From Bryobacterales bacterium (GTDB taxonomy: Bacteria > Acidobacteriota > Terriglobia > Bryobacterales > Bryobacteraceae): DNA of 39,591 nucleotides. The stretch's first letter is position 1; every line of letters starts with the position of its first letter. The stretch covers positions 1 to 39,591 of the forward strand of contig PMKM01000117.1 in assembly GCA_003157745.1 (NCBI GenBank), read 5' to 3'. Below are positions 24,091 to 33,020 of this stretch, in pieces. The position numbers and the translations under genes are program-made. The notes beneath the pieces were generated by a model. It saw only the letters and a program-made list of their open reading frames with translations. It had not been told where the DNA came from and ran no database searches.

Positions 24091-24268
24091 GCCTAGGGCG
24101 GGACCGCAGCGAATAGGGGCCGTTTCAGTTTGGCGCAGGTCACACGGACGTTCATACCGGCTTGAAGGGCGGAGAAACCGGCTCGGAACGCGGTGATCCG
24201 AGCTGCTACATATTGCTCGTCCGGGCTTCGGCAAGCATATAGAGTGTACCTATGAGAACTGTTTCAGC

Positions 24269-25417
24269 ATGAACGGACGCTTGCGTTGCGTGGATCGACT
24301 GACCAAGACCTGGGTGGGCCGCAGTATGCTCGCCGCCATCCTCTGGACGTTGCTCAGCGCGTTCTTTGCGCTGCCCAGCCTGGTGAGGGGCCACGGGATC
24401 ATGTACAACGGGCCCGATTCCGTGCGTGGGGCATTGGCCTGGTGGTGGTCATGGGGCCTGATCACGCCGTTCATTATCGCATTCGACCGGCGTCTGCCGT
24501 TCTCCGGCAAGCAGATTGCGCGGCGCATTCTTGCGCTTTTGCTCGCCAGCCTGCTTTTCATTGCGATCTACCGGTATGTGAACGCCGCGGCCTGCGCGGT
24601 GCTGGAGATTGGCTCGTGGAAGGCGCTGCGATTCTCCAAGATATTTTCGCTGGCCAACTTCGACGATTCCCTCTGGAACTGGCTCGTATACTGGGTGATC
24701 GTGGGTGCCATGCAGGCGTACCTGTACTATGAGCGATATCGATCGAGCGAGCTGCACCTGGCGCGAATGGAGCGCAGCTTCACCGAAGCACGCCTGAATG
24801 CGCTGCGCATGCAGCTCGATCCACATTTTCTTTTCAATGCGCTGAACGCCATCTCCTCGCAGGTGGAGCGAGATCCCAAGCTCACGCGCAGAATGATCGA
24901 ACATCTGGGCGATCTGCTGCGCCTGTCGATTGAATCCAAGGATCGGCAGGAGGTTCCGCTGGCCAAGGAGATGGAGTTCCTGGCTCCCTATGTAGAGATC
25001 CAGAAGATACGCTTTGGAGAGAAGCTGCACATCGAAATTCAGATTGAGCCGGAGGTCCGGTGTGCCACGGTGCCGTCGCTGTTCCTGCAGCCGCTGGTCG
25101 AGAATGCGATCCGTCACGGGATTTCGCATCGGGCCTCTGGTGGCAGTGTGATCGTATCGGCGCGGCGGGCCGACGCTCGGCTCGAAATCCGTGTGCAGGA
25201 CGACGGTGTGGGGCTGCCGGCGGGATGGACTCTGGAGAACTCGGCGGGACTGGGATTGTCTGTGACACGAGAGAGAATCAAGAGCCTTCATCGGAATGGA
25301 GAAAGCAGCTTTGCCGTACGCCCGCGCAAGCCGGGCGGGACCGAAGTGAAGATACTTCTGCCTCTGCGCGTGTCTGAGCAGCGCGGCCAGGAAGGAGATG
25401 CCGATGTCCGCGCCTGA
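24269..25417 (+). CDS. LytS/YehU-family sensor histidine kinase
   Basis: 382 residues. Four N-terminal hydrophobic helices (about 20-45, 66-95, 88-112 and 130-150) form an integral-membrane sensor. The kinase belongs to the His_kinase (PF06580) group, with H186 in LRMQLDPHFLFNALNAISSQ, then LFLQPLVENAIRHGI, and the Gly-rich ATP lid DGVGLPAGW with AGLGLSVTRERIKSLH. These kinases phosphorylate a LytTR response regulator, encoded immediately downstream with a 14-bp overlap. A weak promoter could be TTGCTC (24213) and TATAGA (24238), 19 bp apart. The signal is unknown, but the downstream genes suggest cell-surface or carbohydrate status. Confidence 0.92.
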   Translation: MNGRLRCVDRLTKTWVGRSMLAAILWTLLSAFFALPSLVRGHGIMYNGPDSVRGALAWWWSWGLITPFIIAFDRRLPFSGKQIARRILALLLASLLFIAIYRYVNAAACAVLEIGSWKALRFSKIFSLANFDDSLWNWLVYWVIVGAMQAYLYYERYRSSELHLARMERSFTEARLNALRMQLDPHFLFNALNAISSQVERDPKLTRRMIEHLGDLLRLSIESKDRQEVPLAKEMEFLAPYVEIQKIRFGEKLHIEIQIEPEVRCATVPSLFLQPLVENAIRHGISHRASGGSVIVSARRADARLEIRVQDDGVGLPAGWTLENSAGLGLSVTRERIKSLHRNGESSFAVRPRKPGGTEVKILLPLRVSEQRGQEGDADVRA

Positions 25418-26183
25418 TTCCATACTCGTGCTGGTGGTGGACGACGAAGCGCCCGCGCGGCAGCGGTTGGCGGACCTGTTGCGCAAGGATGCCCAGATCG
25501 GTGCGATTCTCGAAGCGGCCGATGGGATCTCCGCCGTCGAGACGATTCGAAGCCAACGGCCGGAGCTGGTCTTTCTCGATGTGCAGATGCCGGAGCTGGA
25601 CGGGCTGGGGGTAATCGACGCCGTTGGCGCAGACCAGATGCCGCTGACGGTCTTTGTTACTGCGTATGACCAGCACGCCATCCGGGCCTTTGAGGCCAAT
25701 GCGCTGGACTATCTGCTGAAGCCCTTCAGCGATGAGCGCTTTGAAGCGGCGTTGGCCCGCGCCAAGACTCGGCTGGAGGAGCGCAGCACGAGTGAGTTCG
25801 GGCGCCGGATCATGAAAATGGCATTCTCCGCCCCCGCGACGGCCCGCACGTGGGACCGGTTGGTGGTCAAGTCCGGCGGCAATACGCGCTTCATCCGCGT
25901 GGCGGAGATCGACTGGATCGAGGCTGCCGGCGTCTACGTGAACCTGCATATTGGGGATCAGCAGTTACTGTATCGCGCCGCCTTACATGAGCTTGCCGAG
26001 CGGCTCGATCCGCGGCGGTTTGTGCGCGTGCATCGGTCGGCAATCGTCAACATCGAGAGCATTCTGCAACTGGAGCCAGTCTCGCACGGCGAGTTTGACG
26101 TGGTGCTCAAGAACGGCGCGCGAACCCGCGTGAGCCGGAGCTACCGGGCGCAGTTGGAGAACCGGCTGGGGCAGCCGCTTTAG
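25404..26183 (+). CDS. LytTR-family response regulator
   Basis: 259 residues from ATG 25404, which has GGAAGGAG at an ideal distance; an ATG at 25398 is too close to that site. The receiver domain holds the acidic pocket VVDDEA and phospho-acceptor D59 in VFLDVQMPELDG, plus KPF near residue 107. After a linker, a LytTR DNA-binding domain covers about 155-255 (IRVAEIDWIEAAGVYVNLHI, then RFVRVHRSAIVNI, then LKNGARTRVSRSYR). LytTR proteins bind imperfect direct repeats and activate envelope or sugar genes. It overlaps its kinase by 14 bp, and 18 bp separate it from the glycosyltransferase. Confidence 0.94.
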   Translation: MSAPDSILVLVVDDEAPARQRLADLLRKDAQIGAILEAADGISAVETIRSQRPELVFLDVQMPELDGLGVIDAVGADQMPLTVFVTAYDQHAIRAFEANALDYLLKPFSDERFEAALARAKTRLEERSTSEFGRRIMKMAFSAPATARTWDRLVVKSGGNTRFIRVAEIDWIEAAGVYVNLHIGDQQLLYRAALHELAERLDPRRFVRVHRSAIVNIESILQLEPVSHGEFDVVLKNGARTRVSRSYRAQLENRLGQPL

Positions 26184-26201
26184 GTATCTGGGGGAGGAGA
26201 G

Positions 26202-28298
26202 TTGAAAGCTTCGCTCGGTGGCTTTGAAATTCATCCGTTGTTGCCGCTTGGATCCGGTTGGCTGGATCGGCGGCAGCCTATGCCCCTGCGCACGCGACGG
26301 CTTTGGTGGGTGGTTGTTGTTGCGCTGCTGCCGATTCTCGCAGTCGAGCTATTTGTCCCGGCGCGGGAACAGTCCCAAACTCCGGATGAGGCGAACCACC
26401 TGTTGGGTGGCGTTCGCTCCTGGAAATACGGAGATTTTGGGAGCAATCCAGAACATCCACCGTTCGCCAAGCTCGTTGCGGCATTGCCAGTTCTCGACGT
26501 TCCAGCGCCGCCGGCGATTCAATACACGCAGTACTTCAAATCGGAAAACTTCAGCAAGGGAGCTGAGTTTCTCTACACTCACGATGCGGACGATATGTTA
26601 TGGCGTTCGCGCGCTGCCGTCTCTGTCTTCACCTTTGCCCTGGCGCTTCTGGTGCTGGCCGCTGGCTCTGAGATCTTTGGGCCGGGTACGGGGCTGGTTG
26701 CGCTGCTGATCTTTGTTTTCGAGCCGAATCTCCTGGCGCATGGAGCCATGGTCACTACCGATATGGCCGCGGCGTGCTGCTTTTTCGCGGCTGTTTACGC
26801 ATACTATCGATGGCGAAGACATCCTACTGTTTGGCGGATCATCGTGTGTGGAATCGCAGCCGGACTGGCGCTCGGCGCGAAGCACTCTGGATTATTCCTG
26901 ATACCGGTGCTTCTCGTTCTGGCGCTTATCGACCTATTTGCATCGTCTTCGGTGAGCGAGGGGCGCAGCGGCTGGCGTAGGAATGCGCTTCATACGGTTC
27001 TCTCGCTGACCGTTGCAGGCATCGTGGCCTATGTAATACTCTGGGCGTTCTATGGCTTTCGTTACCAGGCGCGGCCAGAGAATCTAGTCATGGTTCCCAC
27101 TCTTGGAGAGTTTTCGCTTTCGTCTAATTCACCCCTTGTGGAGGCGGTGATTCCGCGCCTTGCCGCGTGGCATCTGCTTCCTGAGGCATATCTCTTCGGA
27201 TTGGTGGACATTGCCGACTCGGCCAAGCGCGATCCGATGTTTCTGCTCGGAACGGATTATGCAACAGGCCACTGGTTCTACTTTCCCGTCGCCTTCTTAG
27301 TAAAGTCGACGCTAGGATTTCTCGCGCTTCTTCTGGCGGCTCCTTTTCTCAAGGATTTATGGAAAGCCGGCAAGTGGCGCGCGACTCTCTATCTGCTGCT
27401 CCCGGCACTTATGTATTTTGGCGTCAGCCTGGCCTCCACGATGAATATCGGCATTCGCCATATTCTCCCCGTCTACCCATTCTTTGTTGTGATTGCCGCG
27501 GCGGCCGCGGTTGCCTTGGCCCGACGGCGAAGCTGGGGATCGTATGTGGTGGGAGCACTGCTGCTCTTTCACGCGGCCTCATCGGCCCATGTCTTTCCAA
27601 ACTACCTGACTTATGCGAACGAAGCATGGGGAGGCCCTACTAATACCTATCGGCTGCTTACCGATTCCAATGCCGATTGGGGGCAAGGCCTGCGTGCGGC
27701 CAAGAGTTATCTTGACGAGCACGGCATCAAGGACTGTTGGTTTGCCCACTATGGATGGAATACGAATCCGGCTTACTATAACGTTCCGTGCAAACCGCTG
27801 CCTGAGGCCATTGCGCATATGTTCGGCGGGGCTTTGCCGCCTGTCCCCGCCCGCATTGAAGGCACGGTGTTAATCAGCGGTTCCGAGGCCGACGGGGATT
27901 ATTGGGGCCCCGGCGACCTGAACCCTTACGAACAGTTTCTCCATCGCCGCCCCGACGATCTCATTGCCAACGGCATCCTGGTCTTTCACGGCCAGTTTGA
28001 CGTTCCGTTGCTTTCCGCACTCGCTCATTCAGGACAGGCGCGACAGTTTGCAGGCCTCCAAAAGTGGAATCGGGCGCTGACAGAGGCGCACATTGCCTTA
28101 AGCCTCGCGCCTCGATCCGCGGAAGCTCATGCCGTCTTTGGAAATATTCTGCTTGCGATGGGCCGCACCGAAGATGCGCGACTGTCGTTTCAAGACGCTC
28201 TCTCCCTCGCGCAAACCGATCATCCGCAATTCCAGATGATCCGCGTTCTCAAGATTCCACCGATATTTTCTTCACTGTCAGGAAAGGAAATGAGATGA
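26202..28298 (+). CDS. GT39/ArnT-like membrane glycosyltransferase with C-terminal tetratricopeptide region
   Basis: 698 residues from TTG 26202, which has GGAGG four bases upstream; ATG 26280 is the alternative. The GT-C/PMT fold is indicated by an acidic first loop (SQTPDEANHLLGGVRSWKYG) followed by HPPFAKLVAALP, then about ten membrane helices. A periplasmic C-terminal part contains YANEAWGGPTNTYRLLTDSN and DWGQGLRAAKSYL. The last 90 residues read as TPR-like helices (WNRALTEAHIALSLAPRSAE, AHAVFGNILLAMGRTEDARL). Such enzymes move sugars from polyprenyl-phosphate donors to proteins or envelope glycans on the periplasmic side. It appears co-transcribed with the LytS/LytTR pair. A truncated paralogue lies at 38313-38996 in the opposite direction. 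Confidence 0.82.
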   Translation: MKASLGGFEIHPLLPLGSGWLDRRQPMPLRTRRLWWVVVVALLPILAVELFVPAREQSQTPDEANHLLGGVRSWKYGDFGSNPEHPPFAKLVAALPVLDVPAPPAIQYTQYFKSENFSKGAEFLYTHDADDMLWRSRAAVSVFTFALALLVLAAGSEIFGPGTGLVALLIFVFEPNLLAHGAMVTTDMAAACCFFAAVYAYYRWRRHPTVWRIIVCGIAAGLALGAKHSGLFLIPVLLVLALIDLFASSSVSEGRSGWRRNALHTVLSLTVAGIVAYVILWAFYGFRYQARPENLVMVPTLGEFSLSSNSPLVEAVIPRLAAWHLLPEAYLFGLVDIADSAKRDPMFLLGTDYATGHWFYFPVAFLVKSTLGFLALLLAAPFLKDLWKAGKWRATLYLLLPALMYFGVSLASTMNIGIRHILPVYPFFVVIAAAAAVALARRRSWGSYVVGALLLFHAASSAHVFPNYLTYANEAWGGPTNTYRLLTDSNADWGQGLRAAKSYLDEHGIKDCWFAHYGWNTNPAYYNVPCKPLPEAIAHMFGGALPPVPARIEGTVLISGSEADGDYWGPGDLNPYEQFLHRRPDDLIANGILVFHGQFDVPLLSALAHSGQARQFAGLQKWNRALTEAHIALSLAPRSAEAHAVFGNILLAMGRTEDARLSFQDALSLAQTDHPQFQMIRVLKIPPIFSSLSGKEMR

Positions 28299-28351
28299 CC
28301 AATTCTCGCAGAAGTCTTCTTCGCATGGCCGGCGACGGCGGTGCCGGATAA
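28295..28351 (+). pseudogene. Orphan Tat leader: 18-codon stub of a Tat-exported protein
   Basis: ATG 28295 overlaps the glycosyltransferase stop codon (ATGA-type) and has GGAAAGGA six bases upstream, a proper coupled start. It encodes MTNSRRSLLRMAGDGGAG and a stop. The SRRSLLRMAG core is a twin-arginine signal, but the hydrophobic region and mature protein are missing. The following 93 bp contain no continuation in any frame that I can recognise. Confidence 0.5.
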
Positions 28352-28444
28352 CGCTATCACTCCACCAGTTCCCGCACAGAGTTTTGCGGTTCTGGCGAGT
28401 TATCCTCGAATTTGCGCAACGGTACGCACTAAGAAAGGTTACGG

Positions 28445-29905
28445 ATGAAATACCTACTCATGTTCGCCTTACTGGCCGGTGGTTTGAGCGCCCAAACGTA
28501 CCAACCCACTTGGGATTCCCTGGACAAGCGGCCCATGCCCCAGTGGTACGCCGATGCAAAATTCGGCATTTTCATTCACTGGGGCATCTACTCTGTCCCC
28601 GCCTACGCTCCCGTCCTTCCCGGTACGCTGGCTTACTCCGAGTGGTACTGGCACCAGATGACTGAGGGCCGCGACAACTCTAATGCCAATGGGGTGGAAA
28701 CAGGCACCTGGGCCTTCCATCGGAAGAACTTCGGCGCCGACTATTCTTATCGGAACTTCGCGCCGCAATTCAAAGCCGAACTCTTCGACCCACTGCATTG
28801 GGCGGACGTTCTGGCAAGCTCGGGAGCCAAGTATGTCGTCCTCACCTCAAAACATCACGATGGTTTCGCCCTCTGGCCCAGCAAGGAAGCTTCCGCTGAC
28901 TGGGGACAGCCCTGGAACGCCGTCGATACCGGCCCCAAACGCGATCTAATGAACGACCTCAGCGAAGCAGTGCGCAGCAAAGGCCTGCACATGGGCTATT
29001 ATTACTCCCTCTATGAGTGGTATAACCCGATCTGGCTCAAGGACAAGCCCCGATACACCCGCGAACACATGTTCCCTCAGTTCAAGGACATGGTCACTCA
29101 CTACAAGCCCGACATCGTCTTCAGCGACGGCGAGTGGGAGCAGACCTCGGCGGAATGGCATAGCCCCGAACTCCTTGCCTGGCTCTTTAACGACTCACCT
29201 GTCAAGGATCGCATAGTTGTCAACGACCGGTGGGGCTCCGACACGCGTCACACGCACGGCGGCTACTGGACCACCGAATACACGCCAGGCATGAAAGATA
29301 ACTCTCATCCGTGGGAGGAAAACCGGGGCATCGGCTTCAGCTTCGGATTCAACCGCGCCGAGCACTTGAAGGATTACCACAGCGGCCGCGAACTGGTCAT
29401 CATGCTCGTCGATACCGTGAGCCGCGGAGGCAATCTGCTCCTCGATATAGGCCCCAACGCCGACGGGACCATCCCCATAATTATGGAGGAGCGTCTTCGC
29501 GAGATTGGCACCTGGCTCCGGATCAATGGGGATGCCATCTACGGCACCAAGCCCTGGAAATCCAGCCGCCAGTGGAGCGCGGGAGAAGTCCCAAAAGCTA
29601 ACTACGGTGGCGACTTAAACACCGATTACGACGTATCCAAACTGACATCCAAACCCGAACGGGGCAAAGCTGTCGTCGAAGCTTTCTATACCACCAAGGG
29701 CAACGATCTCTTCGCTATCCTGCCACGTTGGTCCAACGGAACCTTCACACTCAATGATGTGGAAGGCGCCAAGTCGGTGACTCTTCTCGGAGACTCCGCT
29801 GCCGTAAGATTCAAGAACGCCGGCAAGTCTCTTTCCATCGAGCTTCCCGATCTGCCCGAAGAATTACGCCAGCAGCCTGCATGGGTTCTCAAGATAAGTA
29901 AGTGA
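28445..29905 (+). CDS. Exported GH29 alpha-L-fucosidase
   Basis: 486 residues with a short signal peptide (MKYLLMFALLAGGLSA, cleavage before Gln17). GH29 hallmarks appear in order: WYADAKFGIFIHWGIYSVPA, AKYVVLTSKHHDGFALWPSK, YYSLYEWYNP, and the nucleophile D228 in PDIVFSDGEWE. The C-terminal beta domain follows GDAIYGTKPW. The enzyme releases L-fucose from glycan termini with retention of configuration, in the periplasm or outside the cell. AAAGG lies upstream of the ATG. It stands first in the sugar-hydrolase part of the cluster; linkage specificity (alpha-1,2 as in xyloglucan, or others) is not visible in the sequence. Confidence 0.93.
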   Translation: MKYLLMFALLAGGLSAQTYQPTWDSLDKRPMPQWYADAKFGIFIHWGIYSVPAYAPVLPGTLAYSEWYWHQMTEGRDNSNANGVETGTWAFHRKNFGADYSYRNFAPQFKAELFDPLHWADVLASSGAKYVVLTSKHHDGFALWPSKEASADWGQPWNAVDTGPKRDLMNDLSEAVRSKGLHMGYYYSLYEWYNPIWLKDKPRYTREHMFPQFKDMVTHYKPDIVFSDGEWEQTSAEWHSPELLAWLFNDSPVKDRIVVNDRWGSDTRHTHGGYWTTEYTPGMKDNSHPWEENRGIGFSFGFNRAEHLKDYHSGRELVIMLVDTVSRGGNLLLDIGPNADGTIPIIMEERLREIGTWLRINGDAIYGTKPWKSSRQWSAGEVPKANYGGDLNTDYDVSKLTSKPERGKAVVEAFYTTKGNDLFAILPRWSNGTFTLNDVEGAKSVTLLGDSAAVRFKNAGKSLSIELPDLPEELRQQPAWVLKISK

Positions 29906-29913
29906 GACTACCC

Positions 29914-29929
29914 AGGGCTTCGGCCCTTT
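29914..29929 (+). terminator. Small hairpin with UUCG loop after the fucosidase gene
   Basis: AGGGC, TTCG loop, GCCCT, then TT. The stem is only 5 bp but the tetraloop is very stable. It may be a weak terminator before the acyltransferase gene. Confidence 0.4.
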
Positions 29930-30036
29930 ACCGCGGCTGCGTTGCGGCAGAGGGCCGGATATGACAGGAGTACCGATTTTTGTACTTAGCCCTTGCTATC
30001 ACGGCCAAATGAAAAGAAAGGTTTTCCGGCGCCCAA

Positions 30037-31212
30037 GTGACCATCAAACGCTACTATCGCCCTGAACTCGATGTACTGCGTTTCATCGCCTTCATGATCG
30101 TATTCATCGTCCACCGGATGGATTTCATTCCCATCGACCCGGCGCAGCACTATTGGCTCTACAATATCTGTCTTCTCGGCGACTTTGGCGTACCAGTATT
30201 CTTCCTGCTCAGTGCCTTCCTTATTACCGAGTTGCTCTTCCGCGAGAGCGACGAAACCGGCGCAATCCAGTTCAAATCCTTCTATATGCGCCGCATCCTG
30301 CGCATCTGGCCCTTGTACTTTCTGGTGTTCTACGGCCTGGTCCTGCTGAACCGGTTTCTCCCATACACCGGTGCCAAAGATCCCGCTTCGTGGCTCGCCT
30401 TCACCCTTTTTGCCGGCAACTGGTGGATATGTCTCCACAGTTGGATTCCCGCCTATCCCGTCGATCCCCTCTGGAGCATCTCCGTCGAAGAGCAGTTCTA
30501 CATCGCCATCCCTCTCATTGCGTTTTTCGGCCGCCGCCTTGGCGTGAAGGCCGTCTCGCTGTTGCTCATCGCCGTCTCGTATGGGTTAGTCGTTGTTTAC
30601 GCGCTGCATCCTCCGAATGGCTTCAGCAGCCAATGGACGAACAGCTTTGTCCAGTTCCAGTTCTTCGCCGCCGGAACGCTGCTCTCGATCTATCTCAAAG
30701 GCCGGGTTCCGCAGTGGCATCCGGCGCTGCGTCTGCTTGGCGTCCTATCCGGCCTCGGCTGCTGGTTGGTCGCGTCCGTTGCCTTTGGGGTTCAGGCCGA
30801 TACACCGCACTCAACCGCGATGCAGGCCCCTATCGGCTGGGCGCTCGTCCTGGCAGGGACCACGCTGATCTTCCTCAGTCTGCTCGGCTTCCCTTCAAAA
30901 TACCTGCCGAGGCCCATCGTCTACTTGGGACGCATCTCTTACGGCTTGTATCTCTTCCATGAGCTGGTCTATTTCCTCATCTTTTCTACCGGCAGAGTTT
31001 GGCTTACCCGGCTTACTCATGCGCTGCATCTTGTCGGCTGGCGCAACGGCCTGGGAACAGCCCTTGCCTTCTGCCTCACCGTTCTCACAGCACACACGTC
31101 GTATCAGATGTATGAGAAGCCGTTCCTGCGCCTCAAAGCCCGCTTTACCATCGTCCCTTCGCGAGATGAAAGTCGAGGGATTTCTCGTCTTCTAATAGTC
31201 GGAAATGAGTAG
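30037..31212 (+). CDS. Acyltransferase-3 family integral-membrane O-acyltransferase
   Basis: 391 residues from GTG 30037; no earlier in-frame start is better placed. The protein begins YYRPELDVLRFIAFMIVFIV with the family's conserved Arg/Asp, followed by H111-like FIVHRMDF and GDFGVPVFFLLSAFLITELL. About ten membrane helices follow, with the YMRRILRIWPLYF and ISVEEQFY motifs of the OatA/NodX group. Members transfer acetyl or other acyl groups to sugars or peptidoglycan across the membrane. Here it could decorate an envelope polysaccharide made with the GT39 enzyme. It ends two bases before the next ATG, so the two genes are translationally linked. Confidence 0.9.
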   Translation: MTIKRYYRPELDVLRFIAFMIVFIVHRMDFIPIDPAQHYWLYNICLLGDFGVPVFFLLSAFLITELLFRESDETGAIQFKSFYMRRILRIWPLYFLVFYGLVLLNRFLPYTGAKDPASWLAFTLFAGNWWICLHSWIPAYPVDPLWSISVEEQFYIAIPLIAFFGRRLGVKAVSLLLIAVSYGLVVVYALHPPNGFSSQWTNSFVQFQFFAAGTLLSIYLKGRVPQWHPALRLLGVLSGLGCWLVASVAFGVQADTPHSTAMQAPIGWALVLAGTTLIFLSLLGFPSKYLPRPIVYLGRISYGLYLFHELVYFLIFSTGRVWLTRLTHALHLVGWRNGLGTALAFCLTVLTAHTSYQMYEKPFLRLKARFTIVPSRDESRGISRLLIVGNE

Positions 31213-31214
31213 TC

Positions 31215-33020
31215 ATGAGACTGAAATCATACTGCATTGGATTCATAGGCCTGGCGCTTCCAGGTATCGGCACATTGGCGCAACAGAACAGGATCGCCAA
31301 TTCAACTGCCGTAGTCGCTGTCCAAAAGCCGCAACCCGCTCTCGATGTAACCTACATCGGCAATGCGGGATTCATGATCCAGGCGGGCGGCAAGAAGGTG
31401 CTCGCGGACGCTCTGTTTGAAGCAACTACAGATGTTCTTGGCCCTTCGACGGAACTGCTTGCCCAGATGATGGGTGCTCACGGCCCCTTCGCCGATGCGG
31501 ATCTCCTGCTGGTCACCCATCCGCACGGCGACCACTTCAATGCGAAGCTGACGATTGAGTTCTTACGCCATCACGCGCACTGCCAGCTTGTAGCGCACAC
31601 ACAGGTCGTCGATCGTTTGCGCAACGAGGAACGCTTCGCGCAGATCGAGGGGCAGATTCACGAAGTCAAATTGGACCCTGGCGCTTATGAACGCATCAGC
31701 CATAACGGAATTAACCTTGACGCACTTTGCCTGAAGCACATGGCTGAAGACCCGGAAGATCAGCCGATGAGGAACCTGGTTTTCATCGTCGAAGTTGGCG
31801 GCGCGCGATTTCTCCATATGGGTGATTCGCTCATCGATGAGAGTGAGGCTCACTTGAACAGTTATTCCTTTGAGCAGGCACCCATCGATGTTCTTTTCCT
31901 CAATCGAATCGACCGGTCTCAGGCAACGCAGCAGTTCATCGCGGAGAAAATCAAGCCGAGCCGGATCGTTGCCATGCACATATCGCCGGCGGAGTTGGCG
32001 GAAGAGTCGAAAGAACCGAAGATTCGTGCGGCTTACCCCCATGCCATCATCTTCAGGCAAGGCATGGAGCGACGTATGCTTCCGATTGAAGTCGATTTCC
32101 ATAACCTGTCGGGCGCGTACTTTGGACAGAAGCCACCGGGCGCAACGCCCGAGGTCTTCGCGCGTGGGATCGTGTCGACGGAATACCAAGATCATGGCCC
32201 ACCCACGTTCTCTCCCGACGGCAACGAGGTGTACTGGCGGGAGGCCCGACGGCCTGGACCCGATAGCAAAGAGTGGGAAGGGTTCAACATGACTATGCGG
32301 CGTAAGAATGGACGATGGTCAGCGCCTTTCGTCGACACTCGGTTCGACGGTCGTTTCTTCCTTCCGATCTTTTCCGCCGACGGTCGCAAGGCATATTTCA
32401 GCGCGGCCCGGCCTGGTTCAAACGCAGCACAAGCAAGCCCGACGGATTTCGACATATGGTTTGTCGAGAAGCGAGGGGACGATTGGGGCGAGCCGGAATG
32501 CCTCAATCTCGTGGCACGATACCCAAACCTGCGGTGGGCCGGTTTTCCGTCGATGATATCGATTGCCCGCAACGGCACTCTCTATTTCATGGGCTACACG
32601 CCGGGGCCGCTCAACGATTACGGCATCTTCCGGTCCGAACTCGTCAATGGCGAGTACGCGAGACCGGAGTTGCTTCCCCGCAGCATCAACCTGCCGCCGT
32701 TTCTGAACTGGGAGATGTTCATCGCCCCCGACGAGAGCTATCTGCTGTTTTGCTCGAATCGCCGCGACCCAGAGCACGACGCCGGCGATCTCTATATCTC
32801 GCGCCGCCAACCGGACGGCGGTTGGACCGATCCGGCCAGCTTGGGCGCACCGGTCAATTCGCCCAGTCAGGATCGGCTTCCAGGGATATCCCGGGACGGC
32901 AAATACCTATTCTTCACGCGTTGGACCCCAGATCACGACGAAGACGTCTTTTGGGTGGATGCGGCGAGCATCCCGGCGCTGCATTCCATCACTACGCCTA
33001 CACAGGAGAAGCAGAAATGA
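31215..33020 (+). CDS. Exported MBL-fold hydrolase fused to a PD40 beta-propeller
   Basis: 601 residues with a signal peptide (SYCIGFIGLALPGIGTLA, cleavage before Gln). Residues about 44-290 form a UlaG-like metallo-beta-lactamase fold: VTYIGNAGFMIQAGGKKVLA, then the metal motif H102-PHGD-H107, then FLHMGDSLID and the His in VAMHISPAE. Residues about 310-600 form a TolB-like PD40/WD40 propeller, with PTFSPDGNEVYW, PIFSADGRKAYFSA, PSMISIARNGTLYFMG and LPGISRDGKYLFFTRW blades. Catalytic and propeller parts in one exported chain suggest hydrolysis of a carbohydrate-linked ester or lactone, but the substrate is unknown. It overlaps the following CBM9-like gene by four bases. Confidence 0.85.
   Translation: MRLKSYCIGFIGLALPGIGTLAQQNRIANSTAVVAVQKPQPALDVTYIGNAGFMIQAGGKKVLADALFEATTDVLGPSTELLAQMMGAHGPFADADLLLVTHPHGDHFNAKLTIEFLRHHAHCQLVAHTQVVDRLRNEERFAQIEGQIHEVKLDPGAYERISHNGINLDALCLKHMAEDPEDQPMRNLVFIVEVGGARFLHMGDSLIDESEAHLNSYSFEQAPIDVLFLNRIDRSQATQQFIAEKIKPSRIVAMHISPAELAEESKEPKIRAAYPHAIIFRQGMERRMLPIEVDFHNLSGAYFGQKPPGATPEVFARGIVSTEYQDHGPPTFSPDGNEVYWREARRPGPDSKEWEGFNMTMRRKNGRWSAPFVDTRFDGRFFLPIFSADGRKAYFSAARPGSNAAQASPTDFDIWFVEKRGDDWGEPECLNLVARYPNLRWAGFPSMISIARNGTLYFMGYTPGPLNDYGIFRSELVNGEYARPELLPRSINLPPFLNWEMFIAPDESYLLFCSNRRDPEHDAGDLYISRRQPDGGWTDPASLGAPVNSPSQDRLPGISRDGKYLFFTRWTPDHDEDVFWVDAASIPALHSITTPTQEKQK

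Noticed and set aside
24449-25699. 416-codon minus-strand frame over the LytS/LytTR genes
   Set aside because: Both plus-strand genes carry intact catalytic motifs; the antisense frame spans two genes and looks random.
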